Shown piece by piece: positions 23,508 through 35,500 of a stretch of DNA of 42,856 bases. Position numbers and translations under genes: made by a program. Where the stretch lies: positions 1-42,856 of the forward strand of contig CALKVG010000355.1 in NCBI GenBank assembly GCA_937998045.1, written 5' to 3'. A model generated the notes under the pieces. It worked only from the letters and a program-made list of their open reading frames with translations, did not search any database and had not been told where the DNA came from. Every line of letters begins with the position of its first letter. Within the stretch, counting starts at the first letter, position 1. Origin of the DNA: an uncultured Myxococcales bacterium. Lineage in GTDB: Bacteria; Myxococcota_A; Polyangia; Polyangiales; Polyangiaceae.

Positions 23508-26500
23508 TCAGGTCGAAAGACCCCGCTCCATCGCGTCGACCATCGCGCGTGCGTCCTCCAGCGTGGGGTCTTCCATCAGGGCGCGCTTGAGGAGCGCGAG
23601 CGCGCGCTTCGGGTCGCTCTGCCGGCGCGCGATCTCGCCCATCTGCAGGTACGCGATGGCCTTGCTCAGCGGACCTGGTTCCTTGAGGAGCGTCACCGCG
23701 CGCAGCGCGCGGTTGGCGAGGTCGAATTGCTCGAGCTCGAGGGCGCGCGCCGCGACGTCGGCGCACACCGCGCCGTTCTGCGAGTCGCAGTCGAGCGCGT
23801 AACCCAGCGCGCGCAGCTCTCCCGCGGAGTCTTCGGTGTGGCGCGCGGCGCGCGCGAGCCGCAAGTACAGCGGCGCGAGCTCGCGTGAGCGGCGACCCTT
23901 GCTGGGCGCGATCGCCTGCTCGAGAAGCGCGACACTCTCCTGCGCCCGGTCGCAGAGCGTGAGCGCGTCGGCGAGGAGGCCAACGCAATCGGGGTCGGCC
24001 GGCCGCAGGGCGTGCGCCTCTTCGAGCGGGGCGACGGCGGCGGCGGGCTCCGCCGCGCGCTCCAGGAGGATCGACCCCGCGCGAACCAGCCGGGCGAAGC
24101 GCTCGGCGACGTCGCCGGACTCGCGGGCGTCTTCGAGCGCGACGTTCGCCAGTTCCCGCCAGGCGCCCGTCCTCTCGTAGAGGCTCTCGAGGCGAGCGCG
24201 CAGCGCGCCGTTGTCGGGCGCGATCGTGCGCGCGCGCTCCAGCGCTCCGCGCGCGTCTCCGGGGCGCCCGGCGACCTCGCACGCGTGGGACAGGCGCAGC
24301 GCGGTCGCGACGATCTGCGGACCGTCCTCGAGCGCGACGAGCCGGCGCAGGACGGCGATGGCCGCGTCCCAGTGTCCAAGCCGCGACTCGAGGTCCGCCA
24401 TGGCGCGCAGCGCCGGCACGTCCTTGGTGTCTTGCTTCACCAGCTCGATGAGGATCGTACGCGCGGTCCCGACTTCACCGGTGTAAGGCAGCACGTGGGC
24501 CAATCGCAGCGCGACGGCGCGGGAGGACGCGGCGTCTCCGGCCTCGCGCGCCGCGTTGCGCGCCGCCTCGAGCTGGGCCGCGAGCGCGCCGGCGTAGACG
24601 GGCTCCTCGAGCGAGAACGCCTGCTCGAGATCGGCGAGCGACCCGCCGGCGTCGCCGGCGGCGGTCCGGAGCTGCGCGCGCGCTGCGAGGAGCGGCGCAC
24701 GCCGCCGATCGCCCTCGGGCACGCGCTCGATCGCCGCGTTGAGCTCCGCCAGGGCGCCCTCACGGTCGCCGGCTTCGACGAGCATGTCGACGTAGTCACG
24801 GAGCAGGGTGGCGTCGTCGGGAGCCATCTCGCGGGCCCGTCGAAGGACCGCCGCGGCGTTCTTCGGATCGTCGAGACGCGAGCGCCAGAGCGTCCCCGCC
24901 TTCCGGAGCAGCGCGATGCGCTCGTCCAGATCGACCCGGGCGCTGGCGTCGACCACCCAGAGCTCGGCCAGCTTGCGCCACTCTCCCTTCGCGAGATATG
25001 CGCTCTCGAGCCGATCGCGGACGGCGGCGCTCGCGGGGTGGGCGCGGAACCCGAGCTCGAGCGCCCGTTCGGCGCCGCGTTCGTCCCCGATCTCGGTCCG
25101 GATCGCGTAAAGGCTCAGCGCCATGTCCTCGGCCCCGGGGCCCTGCTCGACGGCGAGGCGGCGTTCGGCGAGGTCGGCGCGTTCGCCCGAGTCGGCGTCG
25201 TCGTCGAGGAGCGCGAGGAGCGCCCCCAGAAGCTCCGGGTTCTTCGCGTCCCAGTCGAGCCCCGTGTAGTACACGTTGCGCGCCTCCGCGCGATCGGTCT
25301 CGCCGAGCAAGCGCCCGAGGCGCAGGCAGAGCGACGCGACGGCGCCCGCGTCGCCCCGGTCCTTCGCCGAGTCGATCTGGCGCGCCAGGAGGGTCGCGAG
25401 CTCCGATCGGCCGCCCGTCCGCTCGAGGATCGACGCGAGCATGAGAGCGGCCTCCGGGTGGCCCGCGTCCTCGTCGACGATCTCGCGCAAGAGGGGTATG
25501 GCGTCGGCGTCGCCCACCCCGAGCTCCTGGACTAGGACGCGCACGCGCTCGAGTCGCAGGCGCGCCCGTTCGGAGGCGGCGTCGACCCTGTCGACGACCT
25601 CCGCGAGAAGGTCGACGAGCTTGCGCCACTGTCCCAGTCGGCGATAGACGCCGGCGAGCGGCTCCCACGCCTCGCGGTCGGCGGGGTCGGCCGTGTGCAG
25701 GGCTTCGTACATAGCGGCCGCGAGCTCCAGGTCGTCGAGGCGCTCCGCGGCGAGCCTCGCGACCTCGAACGCCAGTTTGCGCGCGATCTCGGGGTCCGCC
25801 ACCTTCGCGGCCGACCGCTTCAGGTCGACCGCCCTGCGGACGTCGCCCGCCGCTTCGCGCAAGTCTCCCAGTGCGGCCATCGCCCAGGCGAGGTTCGCCC
25901 CGTTCTGGCTGACCGACTCCTCGCCGGCGACGAAGCGCTCGAGCAGCGACTCGGCGAGCGCCGGATCCCCGATGCGCATCGCCACTTCGACGGCCTCGCG
26001 CACAGTCTCGACGCCCCCGTTCGGGCGCTGCGCGCGCAGGCGCAGCGCGTCGACGAGGGCCCGCTCGTGACCGGGCTTGCGCCCGACGGTCTCGTACAGC
26101 TCGAGGACGCGGAGATGGGTCGGGTCGATGGCGACCGCGGCGCGGAGCGCCTCTTCGGCGCGCTCGAGCTGCGGGTCCAGGTCGATCGCCGTCTGCAGGA
26201 TCTCGACGCCCTCGTCGAGGGTCTCGCGCGAGGAGAGGCGCAGGGCCGCGAGGCGATACATCGCGTCGCCCGCCGCGCGGCGGCCGGCCTCGAGGGCCTC
26301 CACCTCGATGCGCATCGAGAGCACGCGCGCCTGGCTGGCCGTGTCGCCGAGGCGCTCGTAGGCGCGATCCAGGGCCCGAAGCACCTCCGGGGAGCGCAGC
26401 CCGAGATCGACCGCTCGTTCCAGCAGCCTCGCGCTGCGCGCGCCGTCTTTCAGGTCCTCCTCGGCGACCCCTCCCAGGCGTACGAGGAGCGCGCAGGCGA

Positions 26501-29500
26501 GCGGGAGATCGCCCGCGTCGATTGCGCGATCGACGAGCGAGCTGGTCGCGTCCACGTAGCGGTTGGTCGCTCCCATCGCGCGGGCCAGCGCGAGCGCCGC
26601 CTCGTGAACGGCCGCCGATCCGGGGTCGGCCGCCACCGCGCGCAGCCGGACCGCGAGCGCCTGCCCGGGTCGCTGCAGGCGGTCGGCCAGCACGGTCGCG
26701 AGCTCCGCGAGAGTCCCCGACGTCGCCGCGGATTCGCCGACTCGGGCGAGCTTCGCCTCGAGGACGCGCACGAGGGTCTCGTCGTCGTTTCGCGCGCGCA
26801 GCGTGCGCTCGAGGGCCTCCTGCTCGAACTCCGTGCGCGACGCCGCCTCGAGCGCGCTCTCGAGGATCTCCGAGGCCCGCTCGGTCTCTCCTTGCTGGCG
26901 CGCGATCGCGCTCAGCTCGAGGAGCACGTCGCTCCGCGCAATCCCTCGCCCCCCCTCGGCGGCGTCCTCTTTTCGCCGCAGCACCAAGAGGAGGGCGCGG
27001 TAGCTCCTCTCGGCGCGGTCGAGCTGCCCGTCGTCCCGCGCGAGCTGAGCGAGCGCCCGCAGGATCTCGGGGTTCTGCGGATCGACGCGCGTCGCCGTGT
27101 CAAGCTCGACGAGGGCGCGCGCGCGGTTCCCCATCGCGAGCTCCAGCCGCGCGATCTGGTAATGCACGGGGGCGCGCTCCTTCGGACGGCGCCCGCCGAA
27201 CGCGGCGATCATCGCCTGGAGAATGCCGCGCGCGTCGTCGAAGCGGCGCGCCCGCGCGAGGGCGTCGGCGAGCCGCAGGCGGACGGCGGCGTCGTCTGGC
27301 GCCAGGTCGCTCGCCTGCTCCAGGAGCGAAACGGCCAGATCGGGCTGGTTGCATCGGTCCGCGAGGAGGGTGGCCGCCTCGAGCAAACTGGCCATCCGCG
27401 TCGCCTTGTCCGGCGCGTGGGCCGCGGCGTCGCCGAGGAGCTGCGCGAGGAGGGACCACTGGCCCTGTTCGCGGTACAGGGCGGCGAGCCGCGCGCGAAC
27501 GAGATCGGCGTCCGGGTGCTCAGCGAGCGCTCGCTCCAGGCGTTCGACCGCGCGCGGCGCGTTGCCGGCGCTCGTGAGCGCGTCGGAGAGGCGCACGATG
27601 GCGTCGATGCGCTGTTCGGCGGGCACGACCTCGACGAGGCGCTCGAGCCACGCGGCGGCCGTGGCGGCGTCGTCGCGCGCCGCGGCGAGCCTGGCGAGCG
27701 CGTCGAGAGAGCCCGCCCGCGGCTCGAGCGCGACGACTCGGGCATGGTACTCCTGCGCCGAATCCGCGTCGCCGAAGCGTTCCTCGACGAGCGCCGCGGC
27801 GCGCGACCAGAGGTCCGCCGCCCACGCCGCGTCGCCGGCCTCCTCGGCGAGCCGAGCCTGATCGGTCAGGAGCTCGCGCTGTTCGTGGGCGCGGCCGTCG
27901 GCCGCCAGCGACGACGCGAGGGCCTCGACGGTCTCGCGGTTGCGCGCGTCCTCGGCGAGCGTCGCGCGCAGCGTCTCGGCGGCCCGCGATCGGTCCCCCA
28001 GCTCGATGTGCAGGCGCGCGAGATCCAGGCGCAGCGCGGCGCGCTTCGTCAGGTCGGAGGCGGCGGCGAGCTGGCGCTCGCGGAGCTCGAGCAGCGCGCG
28101 GGTCCGCCCCTGGGCGGCGTACGTGGTCGCGAGTCGATCGACCGCCTCCTCGTCGTGCGGGTCGTCGGCGAAGAGCGCCAGGTACAGCTCGATCGCGCGC
28201 TCGTGGTCCCCCAACAGCTCGAGGGCGATGCGGGCGCCGCGCCGCTGCATGCCGCGGCGAACGGTGCGGTCGAACGGCAGCGAGGCCCCCGCGACCAGCG
28301 CGTCGACGACGGCGCGTTCGTCGCCTCCCTCCTCGAGCAGGCGAGCGAGCGTCTCGACGCCCCACTCGGCGCAGGAAGCCAGCCCCGACGGATCGCCCAG
28401 CGACACGGCGCCCGACTCCGATTCGCCCGTCCACCGTGCGCGCGCCAGGGAGAGCAGCTCTTCGAGTATGGCTCGCGCCAGCGCGCGGTCGCCGATCGCT
28501 TCGCAGGCGACTTCGATGGCCTCGCGCAGGAGCGCGAAGTCGCCGCCGGTCGCGCGCGAAAGCCGGACGAGGCTGTCGACGAGGGGGCGGCCTCGCGTCC
28601 GTCGCTGCAGCTCCGCCAGGTTCGCGAGGAGCGCGGGGTTCGCTTCGTCGTGGGAGAGCGCGCGCCGGAACGCAGCCTCCGCGGCGTCCGGGTCGGCGCG
28701 ACGATCGCGGTGCCACGCGGCGACGCGCGCCTCGAGATCGCGCGCCGCTTCCCCGGACAGGCCCGCCGCCTGCGTGGCGTCGGCGAGCGCCCGCGCGGCC
28801 TCGTCCCAGGCGCCGGAGGAGCCGGCCGCGGCTTCGTACCCCAGCACGAGCTCCTCGAGGACCTCGGTCCGGGACCGTACGACGTCGGTGACGACTCGCG
28901 CGGCGATCTCCCAGCGGGCGATCGCGCCGGCGGCGAGGCGTACTGCGGCGTGCGCCGCGGCGAGGTCGGTCGTGTCGCGCACGACGTCGAGGTACGCCGC
29001 GAGCGCGCCGTGGGGGTCGTCCAGGCGAGTCTCGAGCACGACGGCGGCCTTCGCGCGCAGCGCCGCGGCGAGGGCGGGGTCGTCGTGAGCCGATGCGATG
29101 GCTTCGCGATAGCTGTCGACGAGCCCCTGCCAGGCCCCGGATGCCTCCGCGAGACGAGCGAGCTGCTGTCCGATGGCTGCGTCCCCGGGGGCGAGCGCGA
29201 ACGCCCGCCGCACGGCTTCGAACGCCAGCCCCGTGTCGCCGCCGCGCGACTCGGCGAGCTCCGCGGCCTCGAGCAGCACGGCGAGCTTCTCCTGGGTGCC
29301 GTCGGCGGCCTGCAGCCTGTGCGACGTGAGCTCGAGGACGCCCTGCCAGTCGTCGCACGCTCGCAGCGCGATCAGGAGGGCGCCGATCGCCGCTCGCCTG
29401 AGCGCGTCGTCGTGCGCCAGCGCCAGCAGCCCGGCGCGAGCCGCGGCGTTGCGCGGGTCGGCCGCGAGCGCGCCGGCGTACGTCGCGACCGCCGCGGCGT

Positions 29501-32500
29501 CCTCGCGCATCGGGCCCCGCTGGACGTCTCCGAGCTGCCGCAGGAGCTCGGCCCGCGTGGCGTCGTCCGAGGCGTTCCGCGCTCGGCGTTCGAGGAGACT
29601 CGCCAGCTCGCCCCAGCGTTCGCCGTCGCGCAGCAGCTCGGCGAGCGCGAGCGCCGCGTCGTCGGCTTCCCCGAAGTCGTGTTCGACCTCGCGCCACGCC
29701 ACGACGGCGTCGTTGCGCCGGTTCAGGACCTCCGCCAGCAGCCGGGCGCGGCGAACCCGGTCGGCGCGTTCGCGCTCGCGGTTCGGCGCCACCCGAGCGC
29801 GGAGCGCGAGCACCTCGGCGAGGCGCTCGTGGCGCGCGACCCGTTCGAGCAGGTCGGCGAGGCCGTCGAGCGCGTCGGCGTCCTGCGCGTCGTCCGCCAG
29901 GCGCTTCTCCCATGACTCGATGGCCCGAGGGAACTGCCCCAGCTGCGTCGACAGTCGAGCGGCCTGCCCCAGGGCATCGCGGCGACCCGTCCCCTCCTCG
30001 AGGCCGGCGATTCGCTCGAGGATGTCGAGGCGCTCCTCGCTGCGGCCGGAAGACTCGAGCAGCGGATCGAGCCTTCGCGCGGCGGCGAGCGTGTCCTCCG
30101 GGGTCGCGTCGGGCGCGGCGAGGACGGCTCCGAGCAAGGTCACCGCGCCGCTCGCGTCCCCCATGCGGTCCGCGCGGACCGCGGCCGCTTGCATCGTGAG
30201 CGCGATGCGAAGCGCCCCGTCCTCGCAGACCTCGGCGGCCGCCGACAGCAGCTCGGCGAACCGCTCGAGGCGCCCCGTCTGCTCCGTCAGTTGCGCCAGG
30301 CGGTCGCGCCTCGCTTCGTCGCCCGGATCGAGGACGATCGCGAGCCCTACCTGCTCGAGCGCGCTCGCCGGATCCCCGCTCTTCTCGTAGAGGTCGGCGA
30401 TCGCCAGGTGCCGCGGGATGCGCTCGCCGGGGGCCTTCACCGCCTCGAGCTCCACGAGAAGGACGCGCGCGAGGTCGGCGTCGCGCCCCGTGCGCGCGTA
30501 GTGCTCGCGGAGCAGCGCGGCCGCGCGCTGTCGCACCGACGCCGGCGACGACGCGGGAGGCTCGGTGCGCCGGCGCCGCGACCGCGCGGACCGGCTCCCG
30601 TTGGCGGATGGCGCACCGGACGTGCGGCCGGCCTCCGGCGCCGGCGGCGTCGACGCGAGGACGCGCTCGAGCACCGCCCAGCTCTCCGCGGCGTCGGCTC
30701 CGCTCGAGTCGTCGCCGTCGCCGGGGATCGCCGGTTCGATCGTATCGAGCGCGGACGCGGCGTCTCCGAGCTCGTCCAGCCATAGCGCCGCGATGCGCGT
30801 GCGCGTACGCCGGCCCTCGTCGCGCCTGAGCGCGGGCAGGCGCCCCGTCAAGAGAGAGACGAGCTCGCGATAGCGCCCCTGCCGTTCGTAGAGCCTCTCG
30901 AGCGAGCCCGCGAGCTTCGCGTCTCCGGGGTTCCCCTCGTGAAGTTGCTCCAGGTACTGGATCGCGCGGTCCGGGCGGTCGGCGAAGTCCTTCGCCGTCT
31001 GAGCGGCGTCCTCGAGAAGCATCGTGCGCTTCTTCCCCGACGCGGAGGCGAGCGCGCGATCGTACAGCGCGAAGAGATCGTCCCACCGCTCCGCGGCGTC
31101 CAACAGGAGCTTGAGCCGGTCGAACGCCCAGTCCGCCGACGGATCGACCTCGAGGACCCGCTCGAGGATGCGCGCGACGCGCGCCGAATCCTCGAACCAC
31201 TCCTCGTAAAACTGGACGGCGCGCTCGCCGATCGAGAGCATCTGCTCGCGCGTGAGCTGCCAGGCCAGGACCTCCTCGTAGAGCGCGGCCACCTCATCGG
31301 GGCGCCCGAGGCTGCGCGCGAGCGCCTCGGCGCGATCCCACAGCGCGGAGACGTCGGGAAGCTCGCGGGCGGCGCGCATGGCCGTGGCCAGGGCCTTCTC
31401 CGTGTTGCCCTCGCCGCGTTCGAGATCGCAGAGGCGCCCGAACCATTCCCGGCGCGCATGCGCGTCCTCGGCGTCGGCCGGGGCGTCGATCAAGCGTTGC
31501 AGTATCTGCGCGCGAGCTTCCGCGTCGTCGGTCGCTTCGCACGCTTGTTCGAGCATCGCGATGGCGCCGGCGCGCGTCGCCTTCTGAGCGAGGAGCTGCG
31601 CCGCCAGCGCGCGGGCCTCGGCGTCCGCCGGCGTGTCGGCGAGCACGGCCTGAAGCGCGACCAGGGCCTCCTGCCACCGCGTCGTGCGCGCCAGGAGCGC
31701 GCGCGCAATCTCGAGGTCGATGCCGGCGCGAGCGGCCGCCTCGGCGCGATCGCGGTGGGCGCGGAGGGCGTCGAGCCCCTCGTCCACCTCGCCGGTCGCG
31801 AGCGCGAGTCGAGCGACCGCCGCGAGCGCCTCGTCGCAGTCGGCGTCGAGCGCCAGGACACGGCGGAAGATCGCGAGCGCGCGGGCGGGATCGGAGAACT
31901 CGGCCTCCTCGGCCCTGGCCCACTCGAGCATCTTGGCCAGCCGCTGGTCGGCGGGCGCGTGCTCTGCGCGCCATTCGAGCAACCATCGATGGTCGGCGCG
32001 CCGGGCGGGCGACTCGGGGTCGGCCGCGATGCGCGCGTCGAGCGTGGCGAGGACCTCGGCGTGGTGCGCGCGACCGAGGCGCGGGTCCGCGAGCAACGCA
32101 CGGCACGTGCGCGCCGCGTCGTCCGCGCGATGCGGGTCGGCCGCGACCGCACGCGACTTCGCGAGCAAGAGGCACGCGCGGTCCTCGGGATCCGACGCGG
32201 CGTCCTGGTCGATGCGCGCGAGGACCTCGTCCACTGCGAGCTCGAAGTCTCCGCCCGCTCCGGCCTCGACGCTGAGTCTCTCGAAGGACGCGAGCACGTC
32301 CGGTCGCGTCGGGGCGACGCCGAACGCGAGCGCCGCACGGCGCGCGGCGCCTTGCGGGTCTCCAAGCCGCTCCGCGAGCACCTGCGCGGCTCGCAGCCAG
32401 AGGTCCACCCGCTGCGCGTCGTCCGCCGAGTGCTCGGCGAGCCATGCATACAGACGCGGGAGATCGCTCCAGAGCTCAGCGCGCTCGCAGAGCGCCGCGA

Positions 32501-35500
32501 GTCGCGCGGTGAGCTCCGGGTCCTCCGGCGCGACCTTGCGCGCGCGCGCGAACAGGCGACGCGCCGTGTCGTCGTCGCCGATCGATTCGGCCAGCGCCGC
32601 GCCGCGCTTCCACGCCGCGGCTGCACCCTCGAGGTCGCCGCGGCGCTCTTCGTCGAGCGAGGCGAGTCGATCGAGCCACGCGATCTGCTCGCGCGGGTCT
32701 TGCGTCATCTCCGTCCGCCGGTGGAGGACCGCGCGCGCGAGGTCGGCGTCGTCGAGGCGCTCGGCCGCGCGCTCGACGGCATCCAGGTGCTCGGGCAAGA
32801 GCTGCGGGTCCTCGAGCAAGCGCGCGCACTGCACCCGAGCGCGATGGTCGTCCCCGTGGGCGGCGGCCACCTCGGCGAGCCTCGCCCTCGTCGAGCGCGC
32901 CTCGTCGCCCTCGGCGCGCGTCGCGTGCGCATCGAGCAACGCGCACAGCTCGCTCCAGCTCTCGCGCTGCGCGTACAGCTCCGCGAGCGCCGTGTACGCC
33001 TCCGCGTCGTCGGGGTCGTCGGCGAGGGCGGTCCCGTAGGTGGCGACGGCGGCCTCGAGGTCTCCGAGGTCGCGCCACTCGATGGCGCCGATCCGGTGCA
33101 GGAGCTCGCGGCGGTAGGCGTCTCGACCTCCCGCCGTGGGCTCACCGGAGCGCCCTTCGGTCCCTCGCCGCGCGATGGCCGCGCGATAGAGCGCCACCCG
33201 ATCCTGCGGATTGCCCTGGTTGCGCAAGAGGTCGTCGATGCGCGACAAGAGCTCCTGCGACTGCGGCTCGAACGCCAGCGCTCGCCGGTACAGCGCGATC
33301 GAAGGCTGCACCTCGCCGCTCGCGGCCAGCGCCTCGGCGGCCTCCTTTGCCAGCGCGCTCAGATCGTCGCTGGTGATCTCGTGGTCGCCCACGGCGCGCG
33401 CGAGGATCGTCGCGCGGCGCTTCGGGTCGGTGCCGGCGCCCGCGATCGCGTCGAGCCGATTGAGCCACTCGCGCAGCGGCCGGCCGCCGGCGACCGCCTC
33501 CGCCAGCCCGCGACCGACCGCGTCGACGGCGCGCGTCGCCTCGCCGGCTCCGGCCTCCACCGCGAGATCCGCGGTCTCGCGCAGCGCATCGAGGCGATCG
33601 TCGAGCTCCGGCGAGAGGGTGCCGCGGAGCTCGAGCACCTTCAGCAGAGGCCCGGTCGCGCCCTCGCGCCGGTACAGCGGCTCGAGCACCCGCGCCGCCG
33701 CGAGGCGGTGGTCGCCGAGCGCCGCGAGCTTCTCGAGCGTCGTGCGCGCCGTCTTCTCGAACGGATCGAACGCGAGCGCCTCGTCGTAGGCGTCGATGGC
33801 GCCGGGCACGTCGCGCAGTCGCGCCATGCGTAGCGTCCCCAGGCGCGCCATGATCTGCGCGTGTTCGGCGCCCGTCGTCAGCGCGGCTTCCAGCGCGAGG
33901 GCCTCCGCGAGCTCCGGCCAGCGCCGCTCTCCCTCGAGCAACGGCACGAGGATCGCGAGCACGTCGGTGGCCGGGCCGAACCGGACGACGACCGCGCGGC
34001 AAGTCGCGATGGCGGCCGCGGCGTCTTTCGTCTCGGCGGCACGAACCTGGGCGGCCCGCATCAGGACCTCGCGCGCCGTCGTGTCGTCGGCCGTGTCGCG
34101 CGCCCGCTCTTCGAGGAGGCGGGCGCGCTTTTCGGGGTCGGCGCTCGCCTTGTAGAGCGGCTCGAGCGCGTCGAGCGCGCGCGCCCGAGCGCTCGTCTCC
34201 AGCAGCCGCTCGTACGCGCCGATTGCGCGCGGCACGTCGGGAAGCTTCGCGGCCTCGTCGGCCAGTCGTTCGTTGGCCTCTTGCCGGGCCGCGGCGTCCG
34301 GCTCCAGCGAGGCGAGCATCTCGAGGACGTCGCACAAGGCTCGCCGATCGCGCTCCACCTCGAGGATCTCGCGGAGGAGGCGGGCCGCGGCGAGCGCGAC
34401 CTCCGGCGGCGCGTCCGCCGCGCCGACGACGCCCGCGAGCGTCGCGCGCGCGCGCTTCGCGTCGCCTGCGCGCAGGAGCATCTCGCCCATCTGGGTGCTC
34501 GCCTTGGCCTTCGACGCGGCGTCCTTCGCCGCCGCAAGCACGCGCCCGAGGGACTTCGCGGCGTCGCTCCATCGCGCCAGCCTGGCGGCGAGCTGCACGT
34601 ACTGCTCGCGCACGGCGTCGTCGGTCGAGTCGAGCGCGATCGCCTGCTCGAGAGCCTCGAATGCCCCTGCGTCGTCCGCCATCCTCTCGTGGCGCAGCCT
34701 CCCGAGGCGGGCCAGGAGGGCCGCTCGCTTCGGCCCGCGCGTGTTGTCGAGCTCGATCGCCAGGTACCGGGCGATTTCCTGCGGGGTGCCGAACGCCTCC
34801 GCCGCCGTCGACAGCGCTGCGGCCGCGCGCCCGGCCAGGCCTCGCACCACGAGGAGCTTTTGCGCCACCCGGCGCGCCTCCTCGTGCGCCGGCTCGAGCG
34901 CGAGGAGCTGCTCGATGTGAGGCATCGCTCGCTCCGGCTCGTGCAGCTTGTTCTCGTACAGGTCGACGATGCGCGCCAGGAGCTGGACGCGAGTGGGCCC
35001 GTCCGGCGGCGGCTCGGACGCGAGCGCCTGCTCGTTCAGACGTACGACGTCGCGCAGGCGGTTGGCCTTCACGTAGAGCCCTTCGAGGTGGAGGCGCGCG
35101 TCCTCGTCTCCCGGCTCGAGTCTGAGCAGCTGCTGGAGCAGCTCGACGACGCGCTCGTCCGCCGTTGCGGTCTGGCCCAGCAGGTTGGTCGCGCGCCGCA
35201 GCCAGCCTGCCTGCTCGCTGCGCGGCCGGTGCTGCGCCGCCGTCGCGTAGGTCTCGGCGAGCTTCAGCGGCTGGTTCTGCTTGATGAGCAGCGTCTCGAT
35301 CTTCTCGAACGACGCCGCGTGCAGGGGCGCGAGCGAGAGCGCCCGCTCCAGGTACGCGATCGCCCCGAGCTCGTCGCCGAAGACGTCGGCGAGGTAGCGC
35401 GCCGCCTGGAAGAGGAACTCCGCGGCGGCGCTCGGCTGCATCACCTTCAGTCGCTTCCCCTGCGACACGCTCTCGAAGGCGAACGCCAGCTCGCTCAGGC

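Noticed and set aside
23509..23540. Possible further copy of the pilQ palindromic element (caggtcgaaagaccccgctcc)
   Set aside because: It matches only with gaps over about 20 bases and lacks the palindrome; likely chance.
25695..29915. A 1406-codon plus-strand frame within the giant TPR gene
   Set aside because: Arg/Glu/Ala-rich shadow; the minus strand carries regular TPR repeats with a good start and ribosome-binding site.
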